From assembly GCF_009601165.1 (NCBI RefSeq), contig NZ_WIRE01000001.1, forward strand, positions 558,001-622,000: 64,000 nucleotides of DNA. Reading direction: 5' to 3'. The notes under the pieces are model-generated. The model was not told where the DNA came from. It ran no database searches and was given only the letters and a program-made list of their open reading frames with translations. The position numbers and the translations under genes are program-made. This document shows, one piece after another, positions 34,502-44,109 of this stretch. How positions within the stretch are numbered: position 1 is the first letter of the stretch; each line of letters starts with the position of its first letter. This DNA comes from Alcanivorax sediminis (GTDB taxonomy: Bacteria > Pseudomonadota > Gammaproteobacteria > Pseudomonadales > Alcanivoracaceae).

Positions 34502-35944
34502 ATGGTCGCCGAAGTGAAAGAGCTACATCAGAGCAACACCGACATCGAGCGCATGAAGCGCGTATTTGCTGCCCAGAAGGCTGCGTTCCGCCAGCACCCC
34601 TATCCGACAGCCGAACAGCGTATCGAGCTGATCAACCGGATTCGCCCGCTGCTGGCCAACCACGCCGACGACTGGGTCCAGGCGATCAACGAGGACTTTA
34701 CCAACCGTGCAGCCGATGAAACCCGGCTGGCAGAAATCCTCATCACCCTTGAAGGCCTCAAGTACACCACCCGCAAACTGCGCAAGTGGATGAAGCCCAG
34801 CAAGCGTAGCGTCAGTGCACTGAGCTGGCCCGGCAAGACCTGGGTGGAATACCAGCCGCTGGGCGTCGTCGGGGTGATCGTGCCCTGGAACTACCCGATT
34901 CAGCTGGCCGTGGTGCCCATCATTACCGCCCTGGCCGCCGGTAACCGGGTGATGGTGAAGATGAGCGAAGCGACCCCGAAAGCGGGCGCACTGCTGGAAA
35001 AACTGATCGGCGAATCTTTCCCGGAAGACCAGGTCGCCATCTTCAACGGCGAGGTGGAAGTGGGCCAGGCCTTCTCCCAGCTGCCGTTTGATCATCTGAT
35101 GTTCACCGGCTCCACTGCGGTAGGCCGCCATATCATGCGCGCTGCTGCCGAGAACCTGACTCCGGTCACCCTGGAGCTGGGCGGCAAGAGCCCCTGCATC
35201 ATTGGGCAGGACTTCCCCATGAAGGACGCCTGCGAGCGGATAGCCTTCGGCAAGTGCCTGAACTCCGGCCAGACCTGTGTGGCCCCGGACTATATTCTCT
35301 GCCCGGAAAATCGCGTGCAGGAATTCGTGGACGCCTGGAAAGCCCAGGTGACCCAGTCTTACCCGACCATGCTCGACAACCCGGACTTCACGTCCATCGT
35401 TAACGGTCGTCAGCAGCAGCGCCTGCTCGGCTACCTGAAGGATGCCCGCGAGAAGGGTGCCGAGGTCATTGAAATCAACCCGGCCAACGAAGACTTCAGC
35501 AACAGCCAGAAGATTCCGCATACCCTGGTGCTGAACGTGACCGAGGAGATGCAGATCGCCAAGGACGAAATCTTTGGCCCGCTGATGATCGTGGTGCCCT
35601 ACAAGACCCTGGACGATGCCATCAACTACGTGAATGACCGCCCCCGTCCGCTGGCCCTGTATTACTTCGACTGGAACAGCGCCAACGGCGACTATGTGCT
35701 GAAGAACACCCACTCCGGCGGTGTGTGTATCAACGACACCATCTCCCATGTGGGCGTGGATGACATCCCCTTCGGCGGTGTTGGCGATTCCGGCATGGGC
35801 GCCTACCACGGCCCGGAAGGTTTCAAGACCTTCTCCAAGGCCAAGGGCATTTACAAGAAAGGCAAATTCAACGCCACCCGCTTCATCCTGCCGCCCTATG
35901 GTCGCGGCATGCACAAGCTGATTCAAAAACACATGATCAAGTAA
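34502..35944 (+). CDS. NAD(P)-dependent aldehyde dehydrogenase (coniferyl-aldehyde-dehydrogenase-like)
   Basis: A 480-residue aldehyde dehydrogenase oxidising an aldehyde to its acid. Key motifs are GVIVPWNYPIQLAVVPIITA, FTGSTAVGRHIM, the general base in VTLELGGKSP and the catalytic Cys259 in NSGQTCVAPDY; HSGGVCINDTISHVG and GGVGDSGMGAYHG complete the family. It matches the CalB/coniferyl aldehyde dehydrogenase subgroup, which in marine hydrocarbon degraders often acts on fatty aldehydes. With the GMC gene downstream it would convert alcohol to aldehyde to acid. GGGAGG precedes the ATG. Confidence 0.93.
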   Translation: MVAEVKELHQSNTDIERMKRVFAAQKAAFRQHPYPTAEQRIELINRIRPLLANHADDWVQAINEDFTNRAADETRLAEILITLEGLKYTTRKLRKWMKPSKRSVSALSWPGKTWVEYQPLGVVGVIVPWNYPIQLAVVPIITALAAGNRVMVKMSEATPKAGALLEKLIGESFPEDQVAIFNGEVEVGQAFSQLPFDHLMFTGSTAVGRHIMRAAAENLTPVTLELGGKSPCIIGQDFPMKDACERIAFGKCLNSGQTCVAPDYILCPENRVQEFVDAWKAQVTQSYPTMLDNPDFTSIVNGRQQQRLLGYLKDAREKGAEVIEINPANEDFSNSQKIPHTLVLNVTEEMQIAKDEIFGPLMIVVPYKTLDDAINYVNDRPRPLALYYFDWNSANGDYVLKNTHSGGVCINDTISHVGVDDIPFGGVGDSGMGAYHGPEGFKTFSKAKGIYKKGKFNATRFILPPYGRGMHKLIQKHMIK

Positions 35945-35953
35945 GCACCACCC

Positions 35954-35997
35954 GGCCTCACCACAGCCCGTTTACAAAGACGGGCTTGTGGTCGGCC
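35954..35997 (+). terminator. Imperfect hairpin between aldehyde dehydrogenase and Tat protein genes
   Basis: GGCCTCACCACAGCCCGT pairs with ACGGGCTTGTGGTCGGCC around the loop TTACAAAG; a short TTT follows. The poor T-tract suggests attenuation or mRNA processing rather than a full stop. Confidence 0.5.
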
Positions 35998-36050
35998 TTT
36001 ACCTGCTCAATGCTTGCAGCAGGCTAGTCAGAACAAGAATAGGAACCTTT

Positions 36051-36584
36051 ATGGACCAGGGAATTAACCGCCGCGGCTTTCTCAAGCTGGGCACGGCCGG
36101 TGCTGCCTTGTTGGCAACCGGTTCCGGTGTCGCACTGCTTTCCGGATGTTCCAGCAATGATGGCCCCGCCCAGGGTTATCGTCATTTCCGCCAACAGGAC
36201 GTGGATCTGTTGACCCCATTGGTGGGAGCGGTGCTTGGCCCCGCCTTGGCTGCTGCTGGCGCCACCGCTGCCGACGGCATGAAAGCCTATGACGACCTGC
36301 TCGAAGGGGCCATGCCCGGCACCCGCGATACCCTCTTTCAATTACTTGATCTGATGCAGCTGGGTGCCGCCCGCTGGTTCCTCACCGGTACCTGGGCACA
36401 CTTTGCAGAGCAAAGCGAAGAGCAACTGCTGCAAACCCTGGATGCCTGGGCGGCCAAGAGCAACAGCATTGCCCGCATGGCGATCAAGGGGCTCACCCAA
36501 CCCATGTTCATGGCCTGGTATGTCAAACCGGCCGCCGCCAGTACCACAGGCTACCCTGGCCCACCGGCCAAAGTGCTCGCCTGA
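36051..36584 (+). CDS. Tat-exported lipoprotein, small subunit of a GMC dehydrogenase
   Basis: A 177-residue protein with a twin-arginine signal (NRRGFLKLGTAGAALLATGS) and a lipobox-like LLSGCSS near residue 31. The rest resembles the gluconate 2-dehydrogenase subunit 3 (gamma) family, for example in the segment DVDLLTPLVGAVLGPALA. The GMC oxidoreductase directly downstream (38 bp) has no export signal, which suggests that the folded flavoprotein rides out with this subunit. AGGAACCTTT precedes the ATG. No cytochrome c subunit follows, unlike classical three-subunit enzymes. Confidence 0.82.
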   Translation: MDQGINRRGFLKLGTAGAALLATGSGVALLSGCSSNDGPAQGYRHFRQQDVDLLTPLVGAVLGPALAAAGATAADGMKAYDDLLEGAMPGTRDTLFQLLDLMQLGAARWFLTGTWAHFAEQSEEQLLQTLDAWAAKSNSIARMAIKGLTQPMFMAWYVKPAAASTTGYPGPPAKVLA

Positions 36585-36622
36585 TCCGCTGACGCGCCCG
36601 CACACAAGAACAAGGAATCGAC

Positions 36623-38236
36623 ATGCAGGACCTGACAACACTCCAGATCAAGGTACAAGACCCGTGGAAAAACCCGGCCGAAAACGGCTGGAACGTGATC
36701 GACGGGCGCACCATTACCGACAACCGCACCCTGGAAGCTGACGTCATTATCGTTGGCAGTGGTGCTGGCGGCGGTGTCAGCGCCGAAATTCTCAGCCAGC
36801 GCGGCCTCAAGGTCATCGTGCTGGAAGCAGCCAAGCTGAAAACCTCCGACCAGTTCGACATGGACGAAGGCGCGGCCTACCGCGACCTCTATCAGGAAGG
36901 AGCCATGCGTGCCACCAAGGACGCCGGCATGACCATTCTCCAGGGCCGTGCCGTTGGCGGCACCACCGTGGTGAACTGGACCAGCTCCTTCCGTACCCCC
37001 GATGAGACCCTGAACTTCTGGCGTGACCAGTTTGCGGTGGAAGGTCTCAGCCGTGAAGAATTGAACCCCTGGTTCGACATCATGGAAAAGCGCCTCGACA
37101 TCGAGAAATGGCTGATGCCCCCCAATGCCAACAACGATGTGCTCAAACGCGGCTGTGACTCCCTGGGCTGGCACGCCGATGTCATCCCCCGTAACGTGAG
37201 TGGCTGCTGGAATATTGGTTATTGCGGCATGGGCTGCCCCACCAATGCCAAGAAATCCATGCTGGTCACCACACTACCCGGTGCCCTGAGCAGCGGCGCG
37301 ACCCTGATCCACAGTGCCCAGGCCGACACCCTGATCATTGAGGGCGATACCGTCACTGGCGTCAACGTGCGTCCGCTCAAGGATGACAAGACCCCCACCG
37401 GCGCCAAACTGACGCTCAAAGCCCGCGTGGTGGTCACCTCGGGCGGCAGCATGCAGAGCCCGGCCCTGCTGATGCGTTCCGGCGCCCCGGATCCCCACGG
37501 CCTGGTCGGTACCCGCACCTTCCTGCACCCCACCAACTTCGCCTACGGCATCTATGACAAGGAAATCGCCCCCTACTACGGCGCGCCTCAGTCCATGTAC
37601 TCCGACGAATTCGTGTTCAAGCGCGGCGTGGATGGCCCTGCTGGCTTCAAGCTGGAAATGATGCCCATGCACCCCGGCCTGAACACCGCCCTGGTGGGTG
37701 GCTACGGGCAAAGCGCGTTTGATGACGCCAGACTGCTACCGAACCTGGCCGCCTCCATTGCCCTGCTGCGCGATGGCTTCCACGAAGACAGCGTGGGTGG
37801 CACGGTGGAACTGCGCGACAACGGCGAGCCGCTGCTGGATTACCCGGTCAACGAGTACCTGCTCGAAGGCACCAAGCAGGCTCACCTGAGCATGCTGGAA
37901 ATGCAGTTTGCTGCTGGCGCAAAGAGAGTGCGCCCTGGCCATGCCCATGCGCCCTATTACAAGAACTGGAAAGAAGCCCGGGTCGGCATCGAGAACCTGG
38001 AGTACGCACCGACCATCACCGGTCTCGGCAGTGCCCATGTGATGGGTGGCCTGACCATGGGTCAGGACGACCAGCGCTGCACCGTCAACAGCGACGGCAG
38101 CTACAAGCACCTCAATGGTCTTTATGTCATCGATGGCTCTGTGTTCCCCACCAGCCTCGGGGTCAACCCGCAGCTGACCATCTACGGCATGAGCGCCCGC
38201 AATGCCACCGCCCTGGCGGATTCCCTCACCGCCTGA
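36623..38236 (+). CDS. GMC family FAD-dependent alcohol oxidoreductase
   Basis: A 537-residue GMC flavoprotein. The Rossmann motif ADVIIVGSGAGGGVSAEILS is near residues 38-57; VGGTTVVNWTSSFRTPDETL is the GMC segment. Conserved Cys residues sit in SGCWNIGYCGMGCPTNAK, and the C-terminal active-site part runs HVMGGLTMG...YVIDGSVFPTSLGVNPQLTIYG. It most resembles the bacterial dehydrogenases beside CalB/TetR genes. Expected reaction: alcohol to aldehyde, with electrons to the respiratory chain. A ribosome site AAGGAATCG precedes the ATG. Confidence 0.92.
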   Translation: MQDLTTLQIKVQDPWKNPAENGWNVIDGRTITDNRTLEADVIIVGSGAGGGVSAEILSQRGLKVIVLEAAKLKTSDQFDMDEGAAYRDLYQEGAMRATKDAGMTILQGRAVGGTTVVNWTSSFRTPDETLNFWRDQFAVEGLSREELNPWFDIMEKRLDIEKWLMPPNANNDVLKRGCDSLGWHADVIPRNVSGCWNIGYCGMGCPTNAKKSMLVTTLPGALSSGATLIHSAQADTLIIEGDTVTGVNVRPLKDDKTPTGAKLTLKARVVVTSGGSMQSPALLMRSGAPDPHGLVGTRTFLHPTNFAYGIYDKEIAPYYGAPQSMYSDEFVFKRGVDGPAGFKLEMMPMHPGLNTALVGGYGQSAFDDARLLPNLAASIALLRDGFHEDSVGGTVELRDNGEPLLDYPVNEYLLEGTKQAHLSMLEMQFAAGAKRVRPGHAHAPYYKNWKEARVGIENLEYAPTITGLGSAHVMGGLTMGQDDQRCTVNSDGSYKHLNGLYVIDGSVFPTSLGVNPQLTIYGMSARNATALADSLTA

Positions 38237-38242
38237 TCGGCC

Positions 38243-38270
38243 CGGCTGTCTGCCTTCGGGCAGGCAGCCC
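38243..38270 (+). terminator. Terminator-like hairpin after GMC gene
   Basis: GGCTGTCTGCC TTCG GGCAGGCAGCC: a strong stem with a UUCG-type tetraloop, 7 bp after the GMC stop. The tail CTTACTCC is T-poor. Confidence 0.6.
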
Positions 38271-38305
38271 TTACTCCCTCCCCTGAAACAGCACAACGCC
38301 GCTGG

Positions 38306-38560
38306 CTACCACCAGGCCTTGATGGCCGCCCAGATCAGGCAGCCCATGGCCACGGGCGCAGTCAACAGCACCAGCCAATAGCACATGAAGAGGGTGTAAA
38401 GCAGGCCGCTGATATCCACGCCAAGCAACAGGCAAGGTTCTGCACTACCGGCATCCAGCCGGGTTCCTTTCAGCGCGGCAATACCGCTGCCCAACAGACT
38501 GAGCCCAAACGGCACCGCCACCAGCAACACGCCGGTGAGCGCCCATTGAACTGGCGACAT
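38306..38560 (-). CDS. Small hypothetical membrane protein
   Basis: Eighty-four residues from the ATG at 38558-38560 (GGAG six bases upstream). Two hydrophobic stretches lie near 7-27 (ALTGVLLVAVPFGLSLLGSG) and 47-78. No family recognised. It stands alone between the GMC gene (convergent) and the next leftward gene. Confidence 0.6.
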   Translation of the reverse strand: MSPVQWALTGVLLVAVPFGLSLLGSGIAALKGTRLDAGSAEPCLLLGVDISGLLYTLFMCYWLVLLTAPVAMGCLIWAAIKAWW

Positions 38561-38707
38561 GGCAAGCTCCTTCCCCCTGACAAAGGCAGGATAGTAGCAA
38601 AGGGGAAAACAACACATTGCGACTTAGTGCAAATTGCCCGCTGGGGGCGGGCTCTGTGTTCTTGAGGACAGATCTGCTGCAGCAACCTTTTCGAGGTTTT
38701 CTGGCGC

Positions 38708-39160
38708 TCAACAGCCCTCCACAGGCTCAATTTGCACCAGAAACTCGCCGGCCCAGAACACACCTTGCACGGTTAAGCCAGCGACACACAGTATCACCAG
38801 CAGGAACAGCACAGGCCGAACCCGTGCACGACGACCGTAAACGTAGCGGGTGGGCTTGAGCACTTTTTCGTTCGGCAGCGGGTGCTGGGCCAGCTGCCAC
38901 ACCCGCAGGCTATGCTTTCCTTCAATGGCCAGAGCGAGCAGAACAAAACTACCAGGCAGGCCCACGAAGATGCCGTAGATCACCAGCTCCATCGCACTGA
39001 ACGGGCCCAGCTGACGGCAGGGGGCCGTCTCAACGAAGGTTTCAAACCAGGGAAAAAACACCAACTGGGTCACCAGCAACAACGGCAACGCCCAGGCCCC
39101 ATGAAAGGCCAGCAGCTTGAGCCGCTCATGGCGGGAATACTGTGGTGCCCACTGATCCAT
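38708..39160 (-). CDS. Hypothetical membrane protein
   Basis: A 150-residue protein starting MDQWAPQYSRHERLKLLAFH. Three likely membrane helices: about 22-40 (GAWALPLLLVTQLVFFPW), 62-82 and 118-140. A basic loop KPTRYVYGRRARVRP precedes the last one. The ATG at 39158-39160 has GGGGGA upstream. Unknown function; no partner in the context. Confidence 0.6.
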   Translation of the reverse strand: MDQWAPQYSRHERLKLLAFHGAWALPLLLVTQLVFFPWFETFVETAPCRQLGPFSAMELVIYGIFVGLPGSFVLLALAIEGKHSLRVWQLAQHPLPNEKVLKPTRYVYGRRARVRPVLFLLVILCVAGLTVQGVFWAGEFLVQIEPVEGC

Positions 39161-39269
39161 CCGGTTCCCCCGAGAAATACTCAGCAAAAGTGTGACAGAT
39201 TTTTCAGTATTTGTTTGATTGGCCCAGGGTTGTTTTCAGCATTTGGGATCAAGCATCACGCGCCTGGCG

Positions 39270-39845
39270 TTACTTTTCCCGACGCAGCACAAAGAAGAAC
39301 GGCTTCTTCATCCCTTTCAAATCCATCACCCCCAGCACTGTGTCTTCATCCACTTTGCGAAACACATCGTTGATCGGCAAGTTGTCGTACACCATGGTGG
39401 CCGAAGGCTTGCCCCGGTAGGTGGTCATGCGAAGCCGGGCAGCAGACCGGTTTCCCGCCAACAGCGGAATCAATATCTGGAAGGCCGTGCCGACAGCAGC
39501 GGACTTCAGGAACGCCCATTTATCCAGCAGTCCCAGACCCGGCATGGCCAGCAGTGGCTTGACGCTGGCCAGCTCGCCGTTGCGCTTGCGAAACACCAGC
39601 GGATGCACATGCTCGGTGGTCTCGAAACGCTTTCCGTGCCAGTGGCAGCGCTCCAGCATGCCGTCCATGGGATGGCCGGTGTCAAACCCTTCACCTTTCC
39701 AGGCCCCCAGCATGAAATCGGTTTCCACCGGTTCAAGTGCATCGAAAATGGCCAGGGCATCATCACAGGTGACCTCCCCCTGCGCCTGCGCAGCGGCAAA
39801 ACTGATTTCCTGCATACCCTGTGTTTCTTTGCTTGAAGCACCCAT
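39270..39845 (-). CDS. GXWXG / DUF4334 domain protein
   Basis: A 191-residue soluble protein. The N-terminal half has the GXWXG motif (MLGAWKGEGFDTGHPMDGML) and the C-terminal half the DUF4334 strands (TTYRGKPSATMVYDNLPIND, then DTVLGVMDLKG). The pair defines a family of unknown function found with short lipocalin-like folds. The ATG at 39843-39845 has AAGGAG six bases before it. Confidence 0.85.
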   Translation of the reverse strand: MGASSKETQGMQEISFAAAQAQGEVTCDDALAIFDALEPVETDFMLGAWKGEGFDTGHPMDGMLERCHWHGKRFETTEHVHPLVFRKRNGELASVKPLLAMPGLGLLDKWAFLKSAAVGTAFQILIPLLAGNRSAARLRMTTYRGKPSATMVYDNLPINDVFRKVDEDTVLGVMDLKGMKKPFFFVLRREK

Positions 39846-39984
39846 GCCGAGCTCCTTGAAGGCCAATGATCGAGGCCACAACATTAGTGGGGGTGACTGG
39901 CAACCACCAGCGCGAGATCGTGATTGTCTGGCAAGCGGATAGACCAAAAACACCAGAATTGACCGGATCGCTTGTATCAACGAC

Positions 39985-40368
39985 CTAGCGGGTACAATTA
40001 CCGCGCAACCGTTGCGCCTCAGCGCTCTCTTCCAGGCGCTTCTGCTCCGCGCCCAACATCCGGCTCACCTGTTTCAGTTCACGGATGCGCTGATCTACTG
40101 CTGTCTTCTTTTCTGCCATCAGCCTGGCTCCTTGCTCACAGTCAAGACTGTCACTGCGCAACGCATTCAGCAGATCGCGGATTTCCCGCAGGGAAAAACC
40201 CAGCTCTTTTAGCTGGCTGACCATGGTGACCCTTTCTACCGCTTTTTCCGGATAATCCCGGTAGTTGTTCTCCCCACGGATCACCTCCAGCAGCAGGCCT
40301 TCCTTTTCGTAATAACGCAGGGTGTGGCGGTTGACTCCGGTGCGCTGTTCCAGTTCAGCGATGCGCAT
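39985..40368 (-). CDS. MerR family transcriptional regulator
   Basis: A 127-residue MerR regulator. The N-terminal winged helix reads MRIAELEQRTGVNRHTLRYY then EKEGLL; a dimerisation coiled coil follows (QLKELGFSLREIRDLLNALR). Few effector-pocket cysteines: one, in DCEQGARLM. It is divergent from the epimerase gene, and a MerR-type promoter with a long spacer lies between them. Metals are not obvious; a drug or organic effector is possible. Confidence 0.93.
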   Translation of the reverse strand: MRIAELEQRTGVNRHTLRYYEKEGLLLEVIRGENNYRDYPEKAVERVTMVSQLKELGFSLREIRDLLNALRSDSLDCEQGARLMAEKKTAVDQRIRELKQVSRMLGAEQKRLEESAEAQRLRGNCTR

Positions 40369-40398
40369 GACTCTCCTCCAACAGGCATCAAAAGGGGC

Positions 40399-40429
40399 TT
40401 GACCTTTGAGTCTACTCTACACCTTAGCC
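40399..40429 (+). promoter_or_regulatory. MerR-type promoter with 19-bp spacer and dyad
   Basis: TTGACC (40399-40404) is followed by a 19-bp spacer with GAGTCTACTC (40408-40417, a near-perfect dyad) and then TTAGCC or TAGCCT as -10. Over-long spacers are the hallmark of promoters activated by MerR proteins. It would drive the epimerase gene at 40470. Confidence 0.6.
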
Positions 40430-40469
40430 TGTCTGTAAATCAGTACTTCCTCAAGAAAAGGAGAATCTC

Positions 40470-41537
40470 ATGACCATTCTGATCACCGGTGCCAGTGGCT
40501 TTATTGGCAGCCATGTCTGTGCACAACTCACCCGTGAACAACTGCCTGTTCTGGCCATGCTCCGCCAACCTCAACAGCAACTGGCCGTGCTGCGCCAACA
40601 GGTCGATGCGCTGGGTGGGCAGGGTAGTCTTGTTCAGGCCCTGCAGGGCGACCTGGACCAGGCCGAACTGGGACTCAACGCCCCCCTGCCCGAACTACAG
40701 GCGATCATTCATCTGGGCGCCCGCTTTGCCTGGCAGCTGCCGATGAAGGAGGCCCGCCGTACCAACGTGGACGGCGCACTGGCGGTGGCCAGACTGGCAC
40801 TCCGCCAGCAGGCACGACTGGTATTTATCAGTGGCTTCATGCTGGAAAATCATGAGCACCTGACCCGACTGGGCATTGATCTCGTGGACAGCAGCCAAAC
40901 CCAATGGCAGCAAGTCTATCGCCGCGCCGGGGGCTATGAGGCCAGCAAGCTGGAGGCCGCCATTCGGGTACGTGAATTCGCCTGCGAACAGGGGCTGGAC
41001 CTGGTCGAGGTCCAGCCTGCCACCGTGGCCGGTCACAGCCACAGCGGCCAACTGGATTCGCAACAGCCGCTCTATCAGTTGATTGACAACCTGGCCAACG
41101 GACGCATGGCCGCCATTCCCGGTACCCCGGATCACTGGCTGCCCCTCGTCGCTGTGGATCTGCTGGCCGCGCTCATTGCCCGCGCTGCCGTCGCGGAGGA
41201 CGTGCCGTCCCGGTTACTCGCCCTGGATACCAACACGCCAAGCCTGCAAGGGCTGCTTGGCAAAGCCGCAGAAGGGCTGGGCCAACGCCCGCCGCGACGG
41301 TTCCTGCCCATGGCGGTGCTGGCCACACTTTTGCGGATACCCGGCTTGCCCCGATTACTGAATACCTGGCCGGAGGCCCTGCATTTCATCCAGACCACTC
41401 GCTTTGATACCAGCGTCACGGAGGATTTTCTGGCTGGTCAGGGGCTGGCCCATCCGGGCATACTCCCGGTCATTGCCGCCAGCACCCGCCACTATCGCCA
41501 GCAGCAACAAGGGCAGGGCACGCAACAGCCGGCATGA
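40470..41537 (+). CDS. NAD-dependent epimerase/dehydratase (extended SDR)
   Basis: A 355-residue extended short-chain dehydrogenase. The Rossmann motif TILITGASGFIGSHVCAQLT opens the protein; IIHLGARFAWQLPMKEARRT and NVDGAL follow; the active-site region has FISGFMLENHEHL and GGYEASKLEAA (Tyr-x-x-x-Lys as YEASK). It resembles the flavonol-reductase/cinnamoyl-CoA-reductase-like branch. The substrate is unknown. Regulated by the divergent MerR, in all likelihood, giving an effector-responsive redox gene. Confidence 0.88.
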   Translation: MTILITGASGFIGSHVCAQLTREQLPVLAMLRQPQQQLAVLRQQVDALGGQGSLVQALQGDLDQAELGLNAPLPELQAIIHLGARFAWQLPMKEARRTNVDGALAVARLALRQQARLVFISGFMLENHEHLTRLGIDLVDSSQTQWQQVYRRAGGYEASKLEAAIRVREFACEQGLDLVEVQPATVAGHSHSGQLDSQQPLYQLIDNLANGRMAAIPGTPDHWLPLVAVDLLAALIARAAVAEDVPSRLLALDTNTPSLQGLLGKAAEGLGQRPPRRFLPMAVLATLLRIPGLPRLLNTWPEALHFIQTTRFDTSVTEDFLAGQGLAHPGILPVIAASTRHYRQQQQGQGTQQPA

Positions 41538-42155
<618 letters not shown>

Positions 42156-42157
42156 AA

Positions 42158-42315
42158 GCAGCTACAAGCAGCAAGCTTCAAGCTAAAGCACGGATAAGGA
42201 CAGGGTTTTATTTTACGCCGTGCCCGCGCTCCATTTTTCGCGGCGCGGACACCCCCTTTCCGTACAATCAGGTATTGAGCCGCGTTGTAGCTTGAAGCTT
42301 GTGGCTTGCAGCTCT
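42158..42315. repeat. Heptad-arm inverted repeat, GCTTCAA / CTTGAAG family (copy K)
   Basis: The left arm 42160-42189 reads GCTACAA GCAGCAA then GCTTCAA GCTAAAG; the right arm 42284-42312 reads GTTGTAG CTTGAAG then CTTGTGG CTTGCAG. The phase is 7 nt. It lies between coaD and ggt; the left arm starts within 5 bp of the coaD stop. The 94 bp between arms hold a GC-rich block and nothing gene-like. Confidence 0.85.
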
Positions 42316-42371
42316 TATAACAACAACGCCGGACACCGCTCGACACACACCGGCCTTCAAGGAGGAAACCC

Positions 42372-44084
42372 ATGCGCACCCTGATCCCGTTACTACTGCT
42401 CTTCACCCTCACCGCCCAGGCCGCCGGGCCCGGTCAGAATGCGGTGGCCAGTGCTCACCCTCTGGCCACCCAGGCCGGTATGGAGATTCTGGATCAGGGC
42501 GGTAATGCCTTTGATGCGGCCATTGCCGTGGCGGCGGCACTGGCGGTGGTGGAACCGTATTCCGCCGGCATGGGCGGTGGCGGTTTCTGGTTGCTGCATC
42601 GCGAGCAGGATGGTTTCCAGACCTTCGTGGATGCCCGCGAAACGGCCCCTGGTGCCGCTAGCCCAACCATGTATCAGGACAAGGACGGCAAGGTGATGCG
42701 CGACTGGGCCGTGAATGGCCCCAGTGCAGCCGGTATTCCCGGCCAAGCCGCCGCCTTTGTTCATGTCGCAGAGAAATACGGTAAGTTGCCACTTACTACC
42801 ACCCTGAGCCCAGCAATTAAGCTGGCTAAGAACGGCTTCCCGGTGGACGAAAAATACCGCAAGCTGGCCAGCTACCGGGAAGAAGTGCTCAATCGCTTCC
42901 CGGAGTCTGCGGGCATCTTTCTACATAATGGCAAAGTGCCACCAAGTAACCATGTGATCCGCCAGCCCGACCTGGCCCGGGTGCTCACCGCCATCGCCGA
43001 GCACGGCAACGACGGTTTCTACCAGGGCGACGTGGCCCAAAAGTTGGTGGATGGCGTCCAGCAGACCGGCGGCCTTTGGACCCTCAAAGACCTGGCCGAC
43101 TACAAGGTGGTGGAACGCACCCCCGTTGTCAGCCAGTTCCGCGGAGCCCGGGTGGTTTCTGCGCCACCACCGTCCTCCGGCGGTATCGTCATGGCCAATG
43201 CCCTGAATATTCTCAGCCAGTTCAATAACGGCCACACCGGCGACATGACCCCGCACATCACCATTGAAGCCATGCGCCGTGCCTACCAGGATCGCGCCCG
43301 CTATCTGGGTGACCCGGACTTTGTGGATATGCCTGTGGATAAGCTGTTGAGCATGGACTACGCCGAGCAGCGCGCCGCCAGCATTACTCTGGACAAGGCA
43401 ACCCCCAGTGCCAGTCTTGGCAAGCCGGTGAGCGTGGAAGAGGGCTTCCATACCACCCACTTGTCCGTCCTCGACATGGAGGGCAACCGGGTGGCCGCCA
43501 CGCTCAGTATCAACCTGCCCTTCGGCAGCGGCTTCGTGCCGCCGGGCACCGGCGTACTGCTCAACAACGAAATGGACGATTTCTCTGCCAAACCGGGCAG
43601 CCCCAATGCCTATGGCCTGGTGGGCAGTGAGGCCAACGCCATTGCTCCGGGCAAGCGACCGCTGTCTTCCATGACACCCACCTTCGTGGAATTTGACGAC
43701 CGGGTAGCGATTCTCGGTACACCCGGCGGTAGCCGTATTATTTCCATGGTGATGCTGGGATTGCTGGAGGCCGCGGACAACAAGCCGGTGGAAGACTGGG
43801 TCAGCCGCGTGCGTTACCACCACCAGTACCTGCCCGATGAAGTCCAGGCAGAACCGGAGTTTGTCGGCAGCGAAGCTGCCAAACAGCTGATGCTGCTGGG
43901 CCACAAGGTGGTCTCCACTGGCCGTGACTACGGCAACATGCAGGCCATCCTGTGGCGCCGCGACATCAATGCCGTTAGCGCCGCCAGCGATCCCCGCGGC
44001 ATTGGTAGCGCAGAAGTAAGGGCGGCAGGGGATGGGCAGGCATCCAACCCCGAAATGGAAAGACTGTTGCAAACACTGCCATGA
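42372..44084 (+). CDS. ggt: Gamma-glutamyltransferase (periplasmic)
   Basis: A 570-residue autoprocessing N-terminal-nucleophile enzyme cleaving gamma-glutamyl bonds such as in glutathione. A signal peptide MRTLIPLLLLFTLTAQAA is followed by AVASAHPLATQAGMEILDQG. Processing should occur before TTHLSV, with Thr361 as nucleophile (HTTHLSVLDMEGN); NEMDDFSAKPG and PGKRPLSSMTPTFV line the active site. It begins GGAGGAAACCC before the ATG. Its neighbour coaD is the same as in Pseudomonas as I recall. Confidence 0.95.
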   Translation: MRTLIPLLLLFTLTAQAAGPGQNAVASAHPLATQAGMEILDQGGNAFDAAIAVAAALAVVEPYSAGMGGGGFWLLHREQDGFQTFVDARETAPGAASPTMYQDKDGKVMRDWAVNGPSAAGIPGQAAAFVHVAEKYGKLPLTTTLSPAIKLAKNGFPVDEKYRKLASYREEVLNRFPESAGIFLHNGKVPPSNHVIRQPDLARVLTAIAEHGNDGFYQGDVAQKLVDGVQQTGGLWTLKDLADYKVVERTPVVSQFRGARVVSAPPPSSGGIVMANALNILSQFNNGHTGDMTPHITIEAMRRAYQDRARYLGDPDFVDMPVDKLLSMDYAEQRAASITLDKATPSASLGKPVSVEEGFHTTHLSVLDMEGNRVAATLSINLPFGSGFVPPGTGVLLNNEMDDFSAKPGSPNAYGLVGSEANAIAPGKRPLSSMTPTFVEFDDRVAILGTPGGSRIISMVMLGLLEAADNKPVEDWVSRVRYHHQYLPDEVQAEPEFVGSEAAKQLMLLGHKVVSTGRDYGNMQAILWRRDINAVSAASDPRGIGSAEVRAAGDGQASNPEMERLLQTLP

Positions 44085-44109
44085 TCACTGGGCATTCCCG
44101 GGCACGACA

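Noticed and set aside
34523..35932. 469-residue open frame opposite the aldehyde dehydrogenase
   Set aside because: Antisense of a well-conserved enzyme; His/Gly-rich translation without motifs or ribosome site.
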